64,000 nt of DNA from Hydrogenivirga caldilitoris (GTDB taxonomy: Bacteria; Aquificota; Aquificia; Aquificales; Aquificaceae): NCBI RefSeq assembly GCF_003664005.1, contig NZ_RCCJ01000001.1:744001-808000 (forward strand), in the 5' to 3' direction. A model generated the notes under the pieces. That model did not search any database and had not been told where the DNA came from. It saw nothing but the letters and a program-made list of their open reading frames with translations. The stretch's first letter is position 1. Every line of letters begins with the position of its first letter. The position numbers and the translations under genes were made by a program. Positions 25,103 through 34,102 of the stretch are shown here, piece after piece.

Positions 25103-28100
25103 GGTCTCTCTTTATAGTTTCCGGAGTTGGGCATGACTCTGGGGGAAGCCCTTTAGTTTTTGAAGCGTAATACATAAGAGGTATAAGCACAAGGGTTAAC
25201 GTAGTTGAGCCAAGTGTTCCGAATATAAGTGATATAGCAAGCCCGTTGAATATAGGGTCAAAGAGTATGACAAAGGCGCCAATGACAACAGCCACCGCGG
25301 TAAGCAGTATGGGGCGAGTCCTTATGACGCCGGCTTCCACGACGGCAACATGGACAGGAAGCCCCTCTCTCATCCTTTCCTCTGCAAAGTCAACTAGGAG
25401 TATGGAATTCCTAACTATTATCCCAGCGAGAGCTATAAAACCTATCATTGACGTTGCCGTGAAGAATACTCCTCCAAGAATATGATCCATAAGCCAGTGA
25501 CCGGGTACTATACCGACGAGCGTTAGGGGAATAGGAGCCATTATTATCCCTGGAGCCTTGAAGCTTTTAAACCACCCTAAGATCAGGACATACATAACAA
25601 ACAGGGCGACACCAAAGGCTAAACCAAGGTCTCTGAAAACCTCAAGGGTTATATGCATTTCCCCGTCCCACTTTACATAGACCTTATCCTCTATGAGAGG
25701 AAGAGACATCCAGAGTTCTCCTATGTTCTGATAAGGGGTCTGTATTCCAAGTATCTTATCTCTAACATCTAAGATTCCGTAGAAAGGAGCTTCCTCCCTT
25801 CCTGCCACATCACCTATTACGTAAATAACCCTCCTGAGATTTTTGTGATATATGGTTTCTGGTATGGAAACCTCTTCAAGCTCAACGAGTTCCCCAAGAG
25901 GGACCTTTCTCCCTTGGGAGTTAACCAGTTTAAAGTTTTTGAGTATCTCCGGGACTCTGTATCTCTCTTCCAGTCTAAGTCTGATAGGTACGTGTTCCGT
26001 ATCCGTGTTCTGGAGCACCCCTACCTGCATACCTCCTATGAGAGCCTGCATGGTAAGAACTATCTCCTCTTTGGAAAAACCGCTGAGTTTAGCTTTATCC
26101 TCCTTGACCCTGAAGTTGAGCATAGGAGCCGGCTCTTCAAGGTATATACCCTCATCGGTAATCTTCTCTGAGTTCCTGAAAGCCTCTAGAACTTTAAGGG
26201 CAGTTTCTTTCTGAATATTTCTCTCGGGGGCATACACCTCCGCAACTATCGGTGAGAGAACAGGAGGTCCGGGAGGGACTTCAACAACGGCAACATACTT
26301 GGCACCGTGCCTCTTCGCTATCTGGTGAACATGGGGTCTGATGAGTTTCGCAAACTCGTGAGACTGCTCTTTTCTATCGTGCTTACCTATCAGGTTTACC
26401 TGTATCTCAGCGAAATTGGAAGCCTGCCTTAAATAGTAGTGTCTCACCAAACCGTTGAAGTTAAAGGGAGCAGCTGTCCCAACGTATATCTGATAGTCGG
26501 TTACTATGTTTTGCCTTGATATATAGTTGCCTATCTCTTTAGCCACCCGTAATGTCTCTTCAAGGGTGGTTCCCTCCGGCATGTCAATAACTACCTCAAG
26601 CTCAGACTTGTTATCGTAAGGGAGCATCTTCACAACGACCGCCTTTGTGTAAAAGAGAAAGAGAGAAGCCCCCAGCAGGACCATAACGAAACTATAGAAG
26701 GCATATCTCTTCGCTTTGCTACTCAACAGGGGAATCATAAGAGTGCAGTAGAGTTTCCAGAAGAGGGTTTCCCTGATGTTTACCTCTTCATGGGTCCTTT
26801 CCTTCTTAAGGAACTTGTAAGAAGCCCACGGGGTAATTATGAAGGCAACCAGAAGGGAGAAGAACATCGCCACGGAGGCGTTTATCGGTATGGGACGCAT
26901 ATAAGGACCCATTAAACCTGTTACAAAAGCCATAGGCATTAGAGCAGCTATAACTGTGAAGGTGGCGAGCACGGTTGGGTTGCCTACCTCATCGGTAGCG
27001 TGAACTATAGCATCTCTGGGAGGAAGTTTCTGCATTTCAAACCAGCGATGTATGTTTTCCACTACAACTATGGCATCGTCAACGAGTATCCCTATGGCGA
27101 ATATAAGGGCAAAGAGGGTAACCCTGTTGAGGGTGAAACCGTACATCTCACTCAGGAAGAGGGCTATTGCGAGGGTTACAGGCACAGCTATCCCTACGAC
27201 AAAAGCTTCTCTGACACCAAGGGTTACCGCTATCAAGAGTATCACCGAGAAGGTTGCTATCAGTAGGTGTTCCAGAAGCTCGTTAGCTTTTTCCTTTGCA
27301 GTCTCTCCATAGTTTCTGGTAACGGTTATGTTCAGGTCCTTAGGGAGTATCTTCCCCTTTGCATGTTCTACAAGCTGGAGGACCTCCTCGGCAACGTTAA
27401 CAGCGTTGGTGCCCTTCCTCTTGGATACGGCTACAGTGACCGCAGGGAAAAGGCTGTCAGATTTTGCTTCTATCCCCTTATGATGGTATGAAGGTCCGAG
27501 ACCCATAAACACGTAATCTTTTATCTCCGACGGACCGTCTATAACCCTTGCCACGTCCTTAAGGTAAACAACCTTGCCTTTTTGAACGCTGACAACAAGA
27601 TTCTCCACATCCTCTTTGGATTTAAAGAAGTTTCCAACCTTAATCAGATACTCCCTGTTACCCTTGTTAACTTTGCCGCTTATAGCCTGGGCATTGGCTG
27701 ACCTGAGTAGCTGAGCTATATACAGCGGAGATACACTGTAAGCTTCCAGTCTTTGAGGGTCAAGCTCTATCCTTATCTCTCTTGGAAGACCTCCTACCAG
27801 GAAGACGTCCGCAACGTTATCTATCTTCTTCAGCTCATTCTGGAGAGTGGCTGCAAACCTCCTTAAGGAGTACCAGTCATACTTTTCACCCCACAGGGTT
27901 AGGGTGACCACAGGAACGTCATCTATGGACATGGGCTTTATCAAAGGTGGAAGTATCACACCTGGCGGAGCAAGGTCCATAGCTGACATCATCTTGGAAT
28001 TAAGGTCCACAAGAGCCTTAACCGGGTCTGTACCCACATAGAAGCGGGCTGTGACTATAGCCATATCGTTTGCTGAAGCTGAGTATATGTACTCTATGTC

Positions 28101-28337
28101 CTTGAGTTCCCAGAGTTTCTTTTCAAGAGGTATCACAACCCTGCTTTCAACCTCTTCAGGCGTTGCACCAGGGTAGGAGATGTAGATATCTATCATGGGA
28201 ACTATAATCTGAGGCTCTTCTTCCTTTGGGGTTGTCACAACAGCAAACAAACCTAAAGCAAGGGATATCAGTATTAATATGGGTGTAAGCTTTGAATCTA
28301 TGAAGTAGTGGGCTAACCTCCCAGCCAGTCCGTACAT
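25089..28337 (-). CDS. RND-family efflux pump permease
   Basis: 1082 residues; proton-driven inner-membrane pump of the AcrB/MexB superfamily (COG0841), third gene of a TolC-adaptor-pump operon. One N-terminal TM helix, a large periplasmic loop, a second TM block with the proton-relay aspartate pair in GILVDDAIVVVENIHRW, a second periplasmic loop starting around residue 570, and a final TM block (GVFFTATSMIGFIALAGIIVRNSILLVDF). The first loop holds the typical YPGATPEEVESRVVIPLEKKLWEL. The substrate (drug, metal or lipid) is not evident. Four bases separate it from the adaptor gene. A promoter and palindrome are at the head of the operon. Confidence 0.94.
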   Translation of the reverse strand: MYGLAGRLAHYFIDSKLTPILILISLALGLFAVVTTPKEEEPQIIVPMIDIYISYPGATPEEVESRVVIPLEKKLWELKDIEYIYSASANDMAIVTARFYVGTDPVKALVDLNSKMMSAMDLAPPGVILPPLIKPMSIDDVPVVTLTLWGEKYDWYSLRRFAATLQNELKKIDNVADVFLVGGLPREIRIELDPQRLEAYSVSPLYIAQLLRSANAQAISGKVNKGNREYLIKVGNFFKSKEDVENLVVSVQKGKVVYLKDVARVIDGPSEIKDYVFMGLGPSYHHKGIEAKSDSLFPAVTVAVSKRKGTNAVNVAEEVLQLVEHAKGKILPKDLNITVTRNYGETAKEKANELLEHLLIATFSVILLIAVTLGVREAFVVGIAVPVTLAIALFLSEMYGFTLNRVTLFALIFAIGILVDDAIVVVENIHRWFEMQKLPPRDAIVHATDEVGNPTVLATFTVIAALMPMAFVTGLMGPYMRPIPINASVAMFFSLLVAFIITPWASYKFLKKERTHEEVNIRETLFWKLYCTLMIPLLSSKAKRYAFYSFVMVLLGASLFLFYTKAVVVKMLPYDNKSELEVVIDMPEGTTLEETLRVAKEIGNYISRQNIVTDYQIYVGTAAPFNFNGLVRHYYLRQASNFAEIQVNLIGKHDRKEQSHEFAKLIRPHVHQIAKRHGAKYVAVVEVPPGPPVLSPIVAEVYAPERNIQKETALKVLEAFRNSEKITDEGIYLEEPAPMLNFRVKEDKAKLSGFSKEEIVLTMQALIGGMQVGVLQNTDTEHVPIRLRLEERYRVPEILKNFKLVNSQGRKVPLGELVELEEVSIPETIYHKNLRRVIYVIGDVAGREEAPFYGILDVRDKILGIQTPYQNIGELWMSLPLIEDKVYVKWDGEMHITLEVFRDLGLAFGVALFVMYVLILGWFKSFKAPGIIMAPIPLTLVGIVPGHWLMDHILGGVFFTATSMIGFIALAGIIVRNSILLVDFAEERMREGLPVHVAVVEAGVIRTRPILLTAVAVVIGAFVILFDPIFNGLAISLIFGTLGSTTLTLVLIPLMYYASKTKGLPPESCPTPETIKRDLTAD

Positions 28338-28341
28338 CCTC

Positions 28342-29463
28342 TTAACCTCCTACCCTGCAACCATCACAAGCTCTGTCAACACCATCAACGACTATCTTCT
28401 CTTCACCTTCAAGACCTGAAAGGACTTCAACCATACCGTTTATAGTCCTACCTAAGCGTACGTACCTTAGTTCAAGGGTGTTGTCAGGTTTCACAACCCA
28501 AATTCCTGTAAAATCCCACCTCCTGTATATGGCTTTTGCCGGCACAAGTATAGTTTTTCCTATGGGTTCCTCCACATAGACCTTTGCAAAGAACCCGCTC
28601 CTTACATCCTTATCTTCCAGAAGGGCTTTCACTTTGAAAGTCCTGTTAACCGGGTCAACGGAAGGTTCAACCTCCACAACTCTTGCTGAAGTTTCACGGT
28701 TCAGGCTCTCCACATAAACCCTCAGACTTGCTCCAACCTTTACCCTGCCGTAAAGCCTCTCGGGCAGGTTGACTTCAACCTTATAGGGGGGTTTCTCAAG
28801 AACCAGCAGAGGGTATCCAGGTTTTGCTATATCCCCGTAATCAACCAGCTTTGAAGTAACGTAACCACTGAAGGGTGCCCTAACCTCTGCATAAGAAAGG
28901 TTAGAAGACACAGCCTTGAGATTCTGTCTGGCAAGCTCTATGCCAGCTCTCGCAGCTTCAAGTTTCGCCTGGACCGCCCTAAACTTCGCCTCTGTCATGT
29001 CAAACTCATGTTGGGTTATGGCGTTGGATTCAAGGAGTTTTTTATACCTCTGATAGGTCTTCTCCACAGCCTCATACTCAGCAAGAGCAGCATTGTAGTT
29101 CTTTTCAGCCTGTATAACCTGTTGGCGAGCCGCTTCAACCTGAGCTTTTGCATCCCTCGGATCTATCTTAAGGAGAAGCTGCCCTCTTCTAACGTAGTCT
29201 CCCTCTTTAACTCCTATATAGCTTACGTATCCCATCGTCCTCGTGGATACCTCTGCCCTATCAGAAGGTATAACTGTTGCTGCGAATGATACGTAGCTTT
29301 TCTCAAGAAGAGCAACCCTATCTATCTTTAAACCCTGTATAACTTTCTCCTTGCCTTCTATCTCCTGGGCTGATAGCCGAGGATGGAACACCCCTGCAAG
29401 CCACAGAATCGTAACTAAAACAGGGAGGACAAGAAAAAACATGTACTTCGCTACCCCTCTCAT
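28342..29463 (-). CDS. Periplasmic adaptor (membrane fusion protein) of the RND efflux system
   Basis: 373 residues. N-terminal membrane anchor/signal (about 8-28), lipoyl-like beta domain (GYVSYIGVKEGDYVRRGQLLLKIDP), long alpha-helical hairpin about 108-190 (Ala/Gln/Glu-rich), second lipoyl half (AEVRAPFSGYVTSKLVDYGDIAKPGYPLLVL) and beta-barrel. It bridges the RND pump and the TolC-like channel. An unusual C-terminal tail holds a CxxC pair (ACDGCRVGG), which could bind metal or form a disulfide. It overlaps the TolC gene by 4 bp and leads into the pump gene with a 4-bp gap. Confidence 0.92.
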   Translation of the reverse strand: MRGVAKYMFFLVLPVLVTILWLAGVFHPRLSAQEIEGKEKVIQGLKIDRVALLEKSYVSFAATVIPSDRAEVSTRTMGYVSYIGVKEGDYVRRGQLLLKIDPRDAKAQVEAARQQVIQAEKNYNAALAEYEAVEKTYQRYKKLLESNAITQHEFDMTEAKFRAVQAKLEAARAGIELARQNLKAVSSNLSYAEVRAPFSGYVTSKLVDYGDIAKPGYPLLVLEKPPYKVEVNLPERLYGRVKVGASLRVYVESLNRETSARVVEVEPSVDPVNRTFKVKALLEDKDVRSGFFAKVYVEEPIGKTILVPAKAIYRRWDFTGIWVVKPDNTLELRYVRLGRTINGMVEVLSGLEGEEKIVVDGVDRACDGCRVGG

Positions 29464-30770
29464 TTCAACACCTCCTTTATCATGCCGGCTTCAAGGAGAG
29501 CTTTCCCGTAACTTAGATTGCAACTGTAAAGAGCCTGTATGTAGTCAAACCTTGCATTTTCAAGCTGGGTCTGGGCATCAAGAAGGTCAACGACTCTTGC
29601 GAGACCGTTTTCATACCTGACAATTAGCACCCTTACCACCTCCTGAGCGGTTTCAAGTCTTTTCCTTGCAGATTCAAGACTGCTAAGGGCTGTCTCGTAC
29701 TCCGAAAAAGCCTTTTCCACGGCAAAGACGATTGCCTTCTTTAAGAGTTCTCTTCTCTCCAGAAGGGCTCTCTCCCTGTCCTTAAAGCTCATAGCCCTCT
29801 GAAGAGGGGATAAGCCGGTATTGAAACTCCAGGATAAGCTCACCCCAAGCATGTAACCGCTGCCATCTGAACCAAAAGGAGTATCTCTGTCATACAGGCT
29901 ATAAGAAGCGAAGGCTATCAGCTGGGGTAGGTTGTCGGATAAACTTGCCCTGTATTGTTCTCTGTAAACCCTAACGTAGTCCTCCATAGATCTGAGGTCT
30001 TCCCTTTTGTTGAGTGCCTGCTCTTTAAGCTCTTTCAAATCTATACTTGGACAGGCGTTGAGGGCTGGAACCTGATAATCCGTATAGGTTGTGTTCGCAA
30101 TAAGCTCTATGGCTTTGAGAGCCAATTTGTAGTTATTCTGGGCTTCCTTGAGTTTTTCTTCAGATTTTTTTAAGGAGAGCTCCGCTCTTAAGACGTCTGA
30201 TAGGAGAGCCATGCCTACTTCATGCAACCTTTCAGCTAACTTCAAATGTTCTTTTGCATCCTCAAGATTCTTTTCGGATACGTCCAGAGCTGACTTCGCC
30301 AAGGAAGCCTGGAGATAGGTTTCGTAGGCTTTAAATAGGACTTCTTCTTCCTTTCGTAGGTAGCTTTTCTCTTCAGCTTTCTTTCTATAAAGGGACGCGT
30401 TCTTAATGGCTCTTACCTTACCTCCCAGCCACAGAGGAACTTCCAAACTTAGCTTTGTTTCAAAGTTATTTACAGGTCTTGGGTTGTTTAGAGTTGATGG
30501 TGTGAAGTCAGCAGGGGTAACCCTTTCCTGGTTAAGCTTGGTGAAGAGAACATAAGAAGCTACATCGGTACGTGTGAAAACCTCCTCCAGTTTAATACTG
30601 GGAAATAAAGCACCCTTTGCCGACAGGTACTCTCTCTCATAAGCTGAAAGTTCGTGTTTAAGTGCCTTTATCTCCAAGTTGTTCTTGAGCGTATCCTCCA
30701 GAACCCTGTAAAGGGTTAACTCCTGGGCAAAGGTTAAGGTCATGAGTATGAGAAGGAGTATTAAACCCAT
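29460..30770 (-). CDS. TolC-like outer membrane efflux protein
   Basis: 436 residues; outer-membrane channel of the tripartite efflux pump. Signal peptide (1-15, ending FAQE), then two OEP repeats rich in long coiled helices (VLEDTLKNNLEIKALKHELSAYEREY; LLDAQTQLENARFDYIQALYSCNLSYGKALLEAG at the C-terminus, the classic TolC ending). First gene of the three-gene operon. The start has GGAGGG upstream and a well-formed promoter 25-55 bp before it. Confidence 0.92.
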   Translation of the reverse strand: MGLILLLILMTLTFAQELTLYRVLEDTLKNNLEIKALKHELSAYEREYLSAKGALFPSIKLEEVFTRTDVASYVLFTKLNQERVTPADFTPSTLNNPRPVNNFETKLSLEVPLWLGGKVRAIKNASLYRKKAEEKSYLRKEEEVLFKAYETYLQASLAKSALDVSEKNLEDAKEHLKLAERLHEVGMALLSDVLRAELSLKKSEEKLKEAQNNYKLALKAIELIANTTYTDYQVPALNACPSIDLKELKEQALNKREDLRSMEDYVRVYREQYRASLSDNLPQLIAFASYSLYDRDTPFGSDGSGYMLGVSLSWSFNTGLSPLQRAMSFKDRERALLERRELLKKAIVFAVEKAFSEYETALSSLESARKRLETAQEVVRVLIVRYENGLARVVDLLDAQTQLENARFDYIQALYSCNLSYGKALLEAGMIKEVLK

Positions 30771-30783
30771 CGCATCCCTCCGA

Positions 30784-30823
30784 ATTAGAATATAAGAATA
30801 TTCTAATAATCTTATAAAGTCAA
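30784..30823 (-). promoter_or_regulatory. Efflux operon promoter overlapped by a perfect palindromic operator
   Basis: On the minus strand TTGACT (30823-30818) and TATTCT (30800-30795) are separated by exactly 17 bp, a good sigma-70 promoter. A 24-bp inverted repeat, ATTAGAATAT-N4-ATATTCTAAT (30784-30807), has perfect 10-bp arms and covers the -10 box and the start-site region. That is the arrangement of a repressor operator of TetR or ArsR type. No regulator gene is next to it, so the protein that binds must be encoded elsewhere. Confidence 0.8.
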
Positions 30824-30851
30824 GTCCGAATTCTCACAGTCATGTAGGGAT

Positions 30852-30857
30852 TATAAT
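30852..30857 (+). promoter_or_regulatory. -10 box eight bases before the DUF815 gene
   Basis: TATAAT ends eight bases before the ATG at 30866, with no ribosome site between them. Transcription would begin at or within two bases of the start codon, giving a leaderless mRNA. The -35 region is weak. Confidence 0.5.
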
Positions 30858-30865
30858 TTATAGCG

Positions 30866-31675
30866 ATGTTACCGATGGAAGAACTACTGAAAGCTCTTTA
30901 CAAGCCCATAAGGGCTGAAGATTATACCGATGATTTCTTTGAAAGGTACCTTGCCTTCAGACTTAAGGGTTCCCAGATAGAGCCTGTGAAGAACCCCTCA
31001 ATGCCGGACCCGGATAAACTCTTACACATTGACCGCCAGAAGGAAATCCTCTTAAGGAATACAGAGCAGTTTGTCAGGGGCTTACCGGCTAATGACGTTC
31101 TTATCTGGGGAGAGAGGGGAACGGGGAAGTCCTCCCTAGTTAAGTCCCTCCTGAAGGTGTTCGGCTCGCAAGGTCTTAGAATAGTTCAAGTTTACAAGTG
31201 GGAGATATTTTCCCTGACAGAGCTTTATGAGGTATTGAGAGACAGAAAGCAGAGGTTTATTCTCTTCTTTGACGACCTCTCCTTTGAACCTGGAGAAGAA
31301 GGTTTTAAGTTACTCAAGTCCCTTCTTGAGGGGGATATAGAAGAGAGACCGGAAAATGTACTCGTGTATGCAACGTCTAACAGGAGACACCTTATACCGG
31401 ACTTGGAGCTGGAGGAAAAGTTTCCCTCTGAAAGTTTGCAGGAGAGGATATCCCTCATAGATAGGTTTGGTATAAGGTTGGGGTTCTTTGCTTTTGACAA
31501 AGAGATGTACCTTGATATAGTTCATGCTTACGCCAAAGAGCGTGGACTGGTGATACCTGAGGAGAGACTTGAAAGAGAGGCACTCCTCTGGGCTACTGAG
31601 AGGGGAGGTTTTTCAGGCAGAATAGCCTATCAATTCATAAAGGACCTTGAAGGCAGGCTTAAGCTTTCTTCTTGA
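30866..31675 (+). CDS. AAA ATPase of the DUF815 family
   Basis: 269 residues. Soluble P-loop ATPase with Walker A GERGTGKSSLVKSLL near residue 82, Walker B RFILFFDDLSFE near 131, sensor-like VLVYATSNRRHLIPD and a C-terminal helical lid. DUF815 proteins are widespread and their cellular role is not established. No ribosome site; a TATAAT box just upstream suggests a leaderless transcript. The last 17 bp overlap the convergent ferritin-like gene. Confidence 0.88.
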   Translation: MLPMEELLKALYKPIRAEDYTDDFFERYLAFRLKGSQIEPVKNPSMPDPDKLLHIDRQKEILLRNTEQFVRGLPANDVLIWGERGTGKSSLVKSLLKVFGSQGLRIVQVYKWEIFSLTELYEVLRDRKQRFILFFDDLSFEPGEEGFKLLKSLLEGDIEERPENVLVYATSNRRHLIPDLELEEKFPSESLQERISLIDRFGIRLGFFAFDKEMYLDIVHAYAKERGLVIPEERLEREALLWATERGGFSGRIAYQFIKDLEGRLKLSS

Positions 31676-32531
31676 GGTCTCCCACTGTTAGCTTTCTGAG
31701 CCTCCTCATAAAATCAAGAAGTCTTTGTTTGTGATATTCCTCCTGACCCTCTATCCACTCCAGGAGTTTCCTCACGGAAGGGTCAGAAACATCCTCAGCC
31801 AGCTTAGTGTATTCATTTTTAGAGTGCTCCTCGTACACTATGTGTTCTTCAACACCCTTTATCTTCCCAAACTCGGGAAGACTCAGGTCCGGCACTCCAC
31901 CCATCTTACTGAGCTTCTCTCCCAACTCTCCCATATGCACCATGCTCTCTATGGCAAGGTCAAGCATTATGTCTTTGTATTCACAGCTCTTGGAATGGAA
32001 GAAGTTGTAAAGGTACTCAAGAATAATTCTGTACTCCTCCTTTAAGAGTTTATTCAGGAGCTGAAGGGTTTTCTGATCGGCCTCTTTCTTCTCCTCCTCG
32101 CTGAAATCCCTCCTTTTAACCTCCTCAAGAAGCTCCGAAAATTCATGCTTATGCTGGCTCTCATCGTGTATGACCCTTTCAAGGAGTTTCTTGACGGAAT
32201 CATCTGTAACCAGTTCAAGCTGTTTTGTATAGGTATCAATCGCCAGTTGTTCTGCGTTTACATCGTTCTCAAGCATACTAACCCAGTCCGGACCTCCTAC
32301 CTTTATCTCTTCCTCAATCCTCTTGAGTTCAACTTCGCCCCCAAGCTGGACAACTTTTTGCGCAAACCATTTCATATGCCTCATCTCCTGACGGGCTATC
32401 TTCTCTATTTCCTCCGTGACTTCAGCGTCCTGTATAAGGAATATGTGGTACAGGTACTGAACTATAGCTGAGTGCTCCAAGGCAATATTGTGAAGGAGTA
32501 TGCCTATAAGCTCTAATTTTTTCATGCCCAC
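31659..32531 (-). CDS. Double ferritin-like domain protein
   Basis: 290 residues made of two fused ferritin-like four-helix halves of about 145 residues. The first half has a full di-iron set: E19, E49xxH52, E94 and E124xxH127. The second half keeps E166, E235 and the E264-region ExxH, but the first ExxH has become S196-M-V-H199, so the bridging glutamate is missing. It is probably a cytosolic iron or oxidative-stress protein. The exact family (bacterioferritin-like, rubrerythrin-like without rubredoxin) is uncertain. The start has a GGAGGTGGGC ribosome site. Confidence 0.82.
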   Translation of the reverse strand: MGMKKLELIGILLHNIALEHSAIVQYLYHIFLIQDAEVTEEIEKIARQEMRHMKWFAQKVVQLGGEVELKRIEEEIKVGGPDWVSMLENDVNAEQLAIDTYTKQLELVTDDSVKKLLERVIHDESQHKHEFSELLEEVKRRDFSEEEKKEADQKTLQLLNKLLKEEYRIILEYLYNFFHSKSCEYKDIMLDLAIESMVHMGELGEKLSKMGGVPDLSLPEFGKIKGVEEHIVYEEHSKNEYTKLAEDVSDPSVRKLLEWIEGQEEYHKQRLLDFMRRLRKLTVGDLKKKA

Positions 32532-32594
32532 CTCCTACTATGAGTATAGCAAAGACCCCTTCCCCTGAAGGGAACGGAGTCCTATAATTTAAGT

Positions 32595-32921
32595 ATGCTT
32601 ATCTCAGAGCTTTCCAAAAAGCAAAGGGATTTTTTAAAGGGTGTATTTGAACTGTCCGAGCTTCCAGAAGAAGCAGAGCTAAGAGAATTTCTGAGAGAGA
32701 AAGGGTGCGAGCTGTATGAGTGTATGGAATGCGGTAGCCTTATATTTCATGACAACTACGAGTTTTGGAACCTTTCCGAGTGCTGTGACGACAACTCAAA
32801 ACTCACCCAAAAGGGTCTGCTATGTGAAGTTTGCTACGCAAAGAGTCCCGAAAACATGAAATACTGGGTAGCCTTCAGACCCAGCTGGTACAAGGATGTA
32901 GATTTTAACCCAAACGGTTGA
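32595..32921 (+). CDS. Small zinc-ribbon-like protein
   Basis: 108 residues, not recognised. Cysteines pair as ECMECG near 43, a CC pair near 61 and LLCEVCY near 76, which suggests one or two zinc or metal sites after an acidic N-terminal helix. The next gene, a YkuK-like protein, begins one base after its stop, so they are one transcript. There is a TATAAT at 32583-32588, six bases before the ATG, and no ribosome site, so the mRNA may be leaderless. Confidence 0.7.
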   Translation: MLISELSKKQRDFLKGVFELSELPEEAELREFLREKGCELYECMECGSLIFHDNYEFWNLSECCDDNSKLTQKGLLCEVCYAKSPENMKYWVAFRPSWYKDVDFNPNG

Positions 32922-32922
32922 T

Positions 32923-33363
32923 ATGCCTCTCATAAAAAACATAGAGGAGGTAAGGGAGTTTATCAAAAACTCCTCAGACAACAGCGCTATATACGTTGGA
33001 TGTGATTCAAGGCAGTTCAGAAGTAAAACCATATTCGTCACCGTAGTGGTAGTTCATATAAACTCCAACCACGGAGCAAAGATATTCTGGCAGGTTGATA
33101 AGGTAGACAGGATAAACTCTATAAGGCAAAGGCTGATGGAGGAGGTTAACAGGGCTGTTTATACAGCCCTTATGATCGCTGATGTGGTTGGAGAGCGTCC
33201 TTTTGAAGTTCACCTGGATATAAACCCCAGCCCTGACCATCGCTCCAGCGTAATAGTGAAAGAAGCTGTCGGATACGTCCTTGCGCAGGGGCTGAAGCCA
33301 GTTCTAAAGCCTGACGCCATAGCAGCTTCAACCGTGGCGGACTTTTTCACTGGAAAATTTTGA
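32923..33363 (+). CDS. RNase H-fold protein, YkuK/DUF458 family
   Basis: 146 residues. YVGCDSRQF (first acidic strand), a beta-sheet core VTVVVVHI, helix RINSIRQRLMEEVNRA, LDINPSPDHRSSVIVKEAVGYV (second acidic motif, diagnostic of YkuK) and a C-terminal KPDAIAASTVADFFTGKF. The family is predicted to have an RNase H-like fold, and biochemical function is not established. It is coupled with the upstream small cysteine protein (gap 1 bp) and followed by rlpA after 29 bp. Confidence 0.85.
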   Translation: MPLIKNIEEVREFIKNSSDNSAIYVGCDSRQFRSKTIFVTVVVVHINSNHGAKIFWQVDKVDRINSIRQRLMEEVNRAVYTALMIADVVGERPFEVHLDINPSPDHRSSVIVKEAVGYVLAQGLKPVLKPDAIAASTVADFFTGKF

Positions 33364-33392
33364 GCCTCTAAACCGATAATAGGTATAAACTG

Positions 33393-34052
33393 ATGAGGTT
33401 TTCTGCCCTTTTGCTCAGTTTTATCTTTCTGGTAGTTGCCTGTGCGCCACCTACAGGTAGGATAAAGTACGAGTACGAAGACCTTGTCGCCGAGTGTCCT
33501 GAGGAAAGCGTTATGCTCGTTAATTATTGCCCTACGAATTACGCTTATTCGGACAGGATACAACACCTAAGCAGGGTAAGAGTTACCAGTCTTGAAACAG
33601 GAAAGGGTTTAACAATAGCAGTTAGAAAAAACAGGAGCGTAAAGGGACTATGCATACCAAAGAAGTACAAACACTTTATGAGCAGAAACGATCAGTTCAG
33701 AGCAAGGGTAGAAGTCCTAAGATGCGGAGAAAACAATGTGAGGATGTGTCCCAAGTATATAAGGGGTTACGCCTCCTGGTACGGCCCCAAGTTCCATGGA
33801 AAGAAAACCGCGGCGGGTACAAGTTTCAATATGCACGATTACGTTGCTGCTCATAGGACCCTTCCTCTTGGTACGTTGCTCCTCGTGAAGAACTTAAAAA
33901 ACGGGCGAACCGTAAAGGTTAAAGTCCTTGACAGAGGTCCCTTCGTTAGAGGGAGGCACCTTGATCTATCCAAAGCGGCAGCAGAGAAATTAGGTATGTT
34001 TAACGACGGTGTAATCCCCTTTGTTGCAGAAGTGCTGAGATGTGGGGGTTGA
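33393..34052 (+). CDS. rlpA: RlpA-like septal ring lipoprotein
   Basis: 219 residues. Lipoprotein signal with lipobox LVVAC (C17). A cysteine-containing middle region of unknown role precedes the C-terminal double-psi beta-barrel RlpA domain from about residue 125 (GYASWYGPKFHGKKTAAGTSF; AAHRTLPLGTLLLVKNLKNGRTVKVKVLDRGPF; HLDLSKAAAEKLGM). RlpA proteins are lytic transglycosylases or septal-ring proteins acting on peptidoglycan. No SPOR domain is present, unlike the E. coli protein. Confidence 0.9.
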   Translation: MRFSALLLSFIFLVVACAPPTGRIKYEYEDLVAECPEESVMLVNYCPTNYAYSDRIQHLSRVRVTSLETGKGLTIAVRKNRSVKGLCIPKKYKHFMSRNDQFRARVEVLRCGENNVRMCPKYIRGYASWYGPKFHGKKTAAGTSFNMHDYVAAHRTLPLGTLLLVKNLKNGRTVKVKVLDRGPFVRGRHLDLSKAAAEKLGMFNDGVIPFVAEVLRCGG

Positions 34053-34102
34053 AATACTGAAAAAAAGCCAAATAAATATTAAGAGGAGGAGGTTAGGGAG
34101 CC

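Noticed and set aside
32555-32575. CCCTTC-N4-GAAGGG hairpin as a terminator
   Set aside because: The stem is only six pairs with no T run on either strand, and it sits at the upstream side of both flanking genes.
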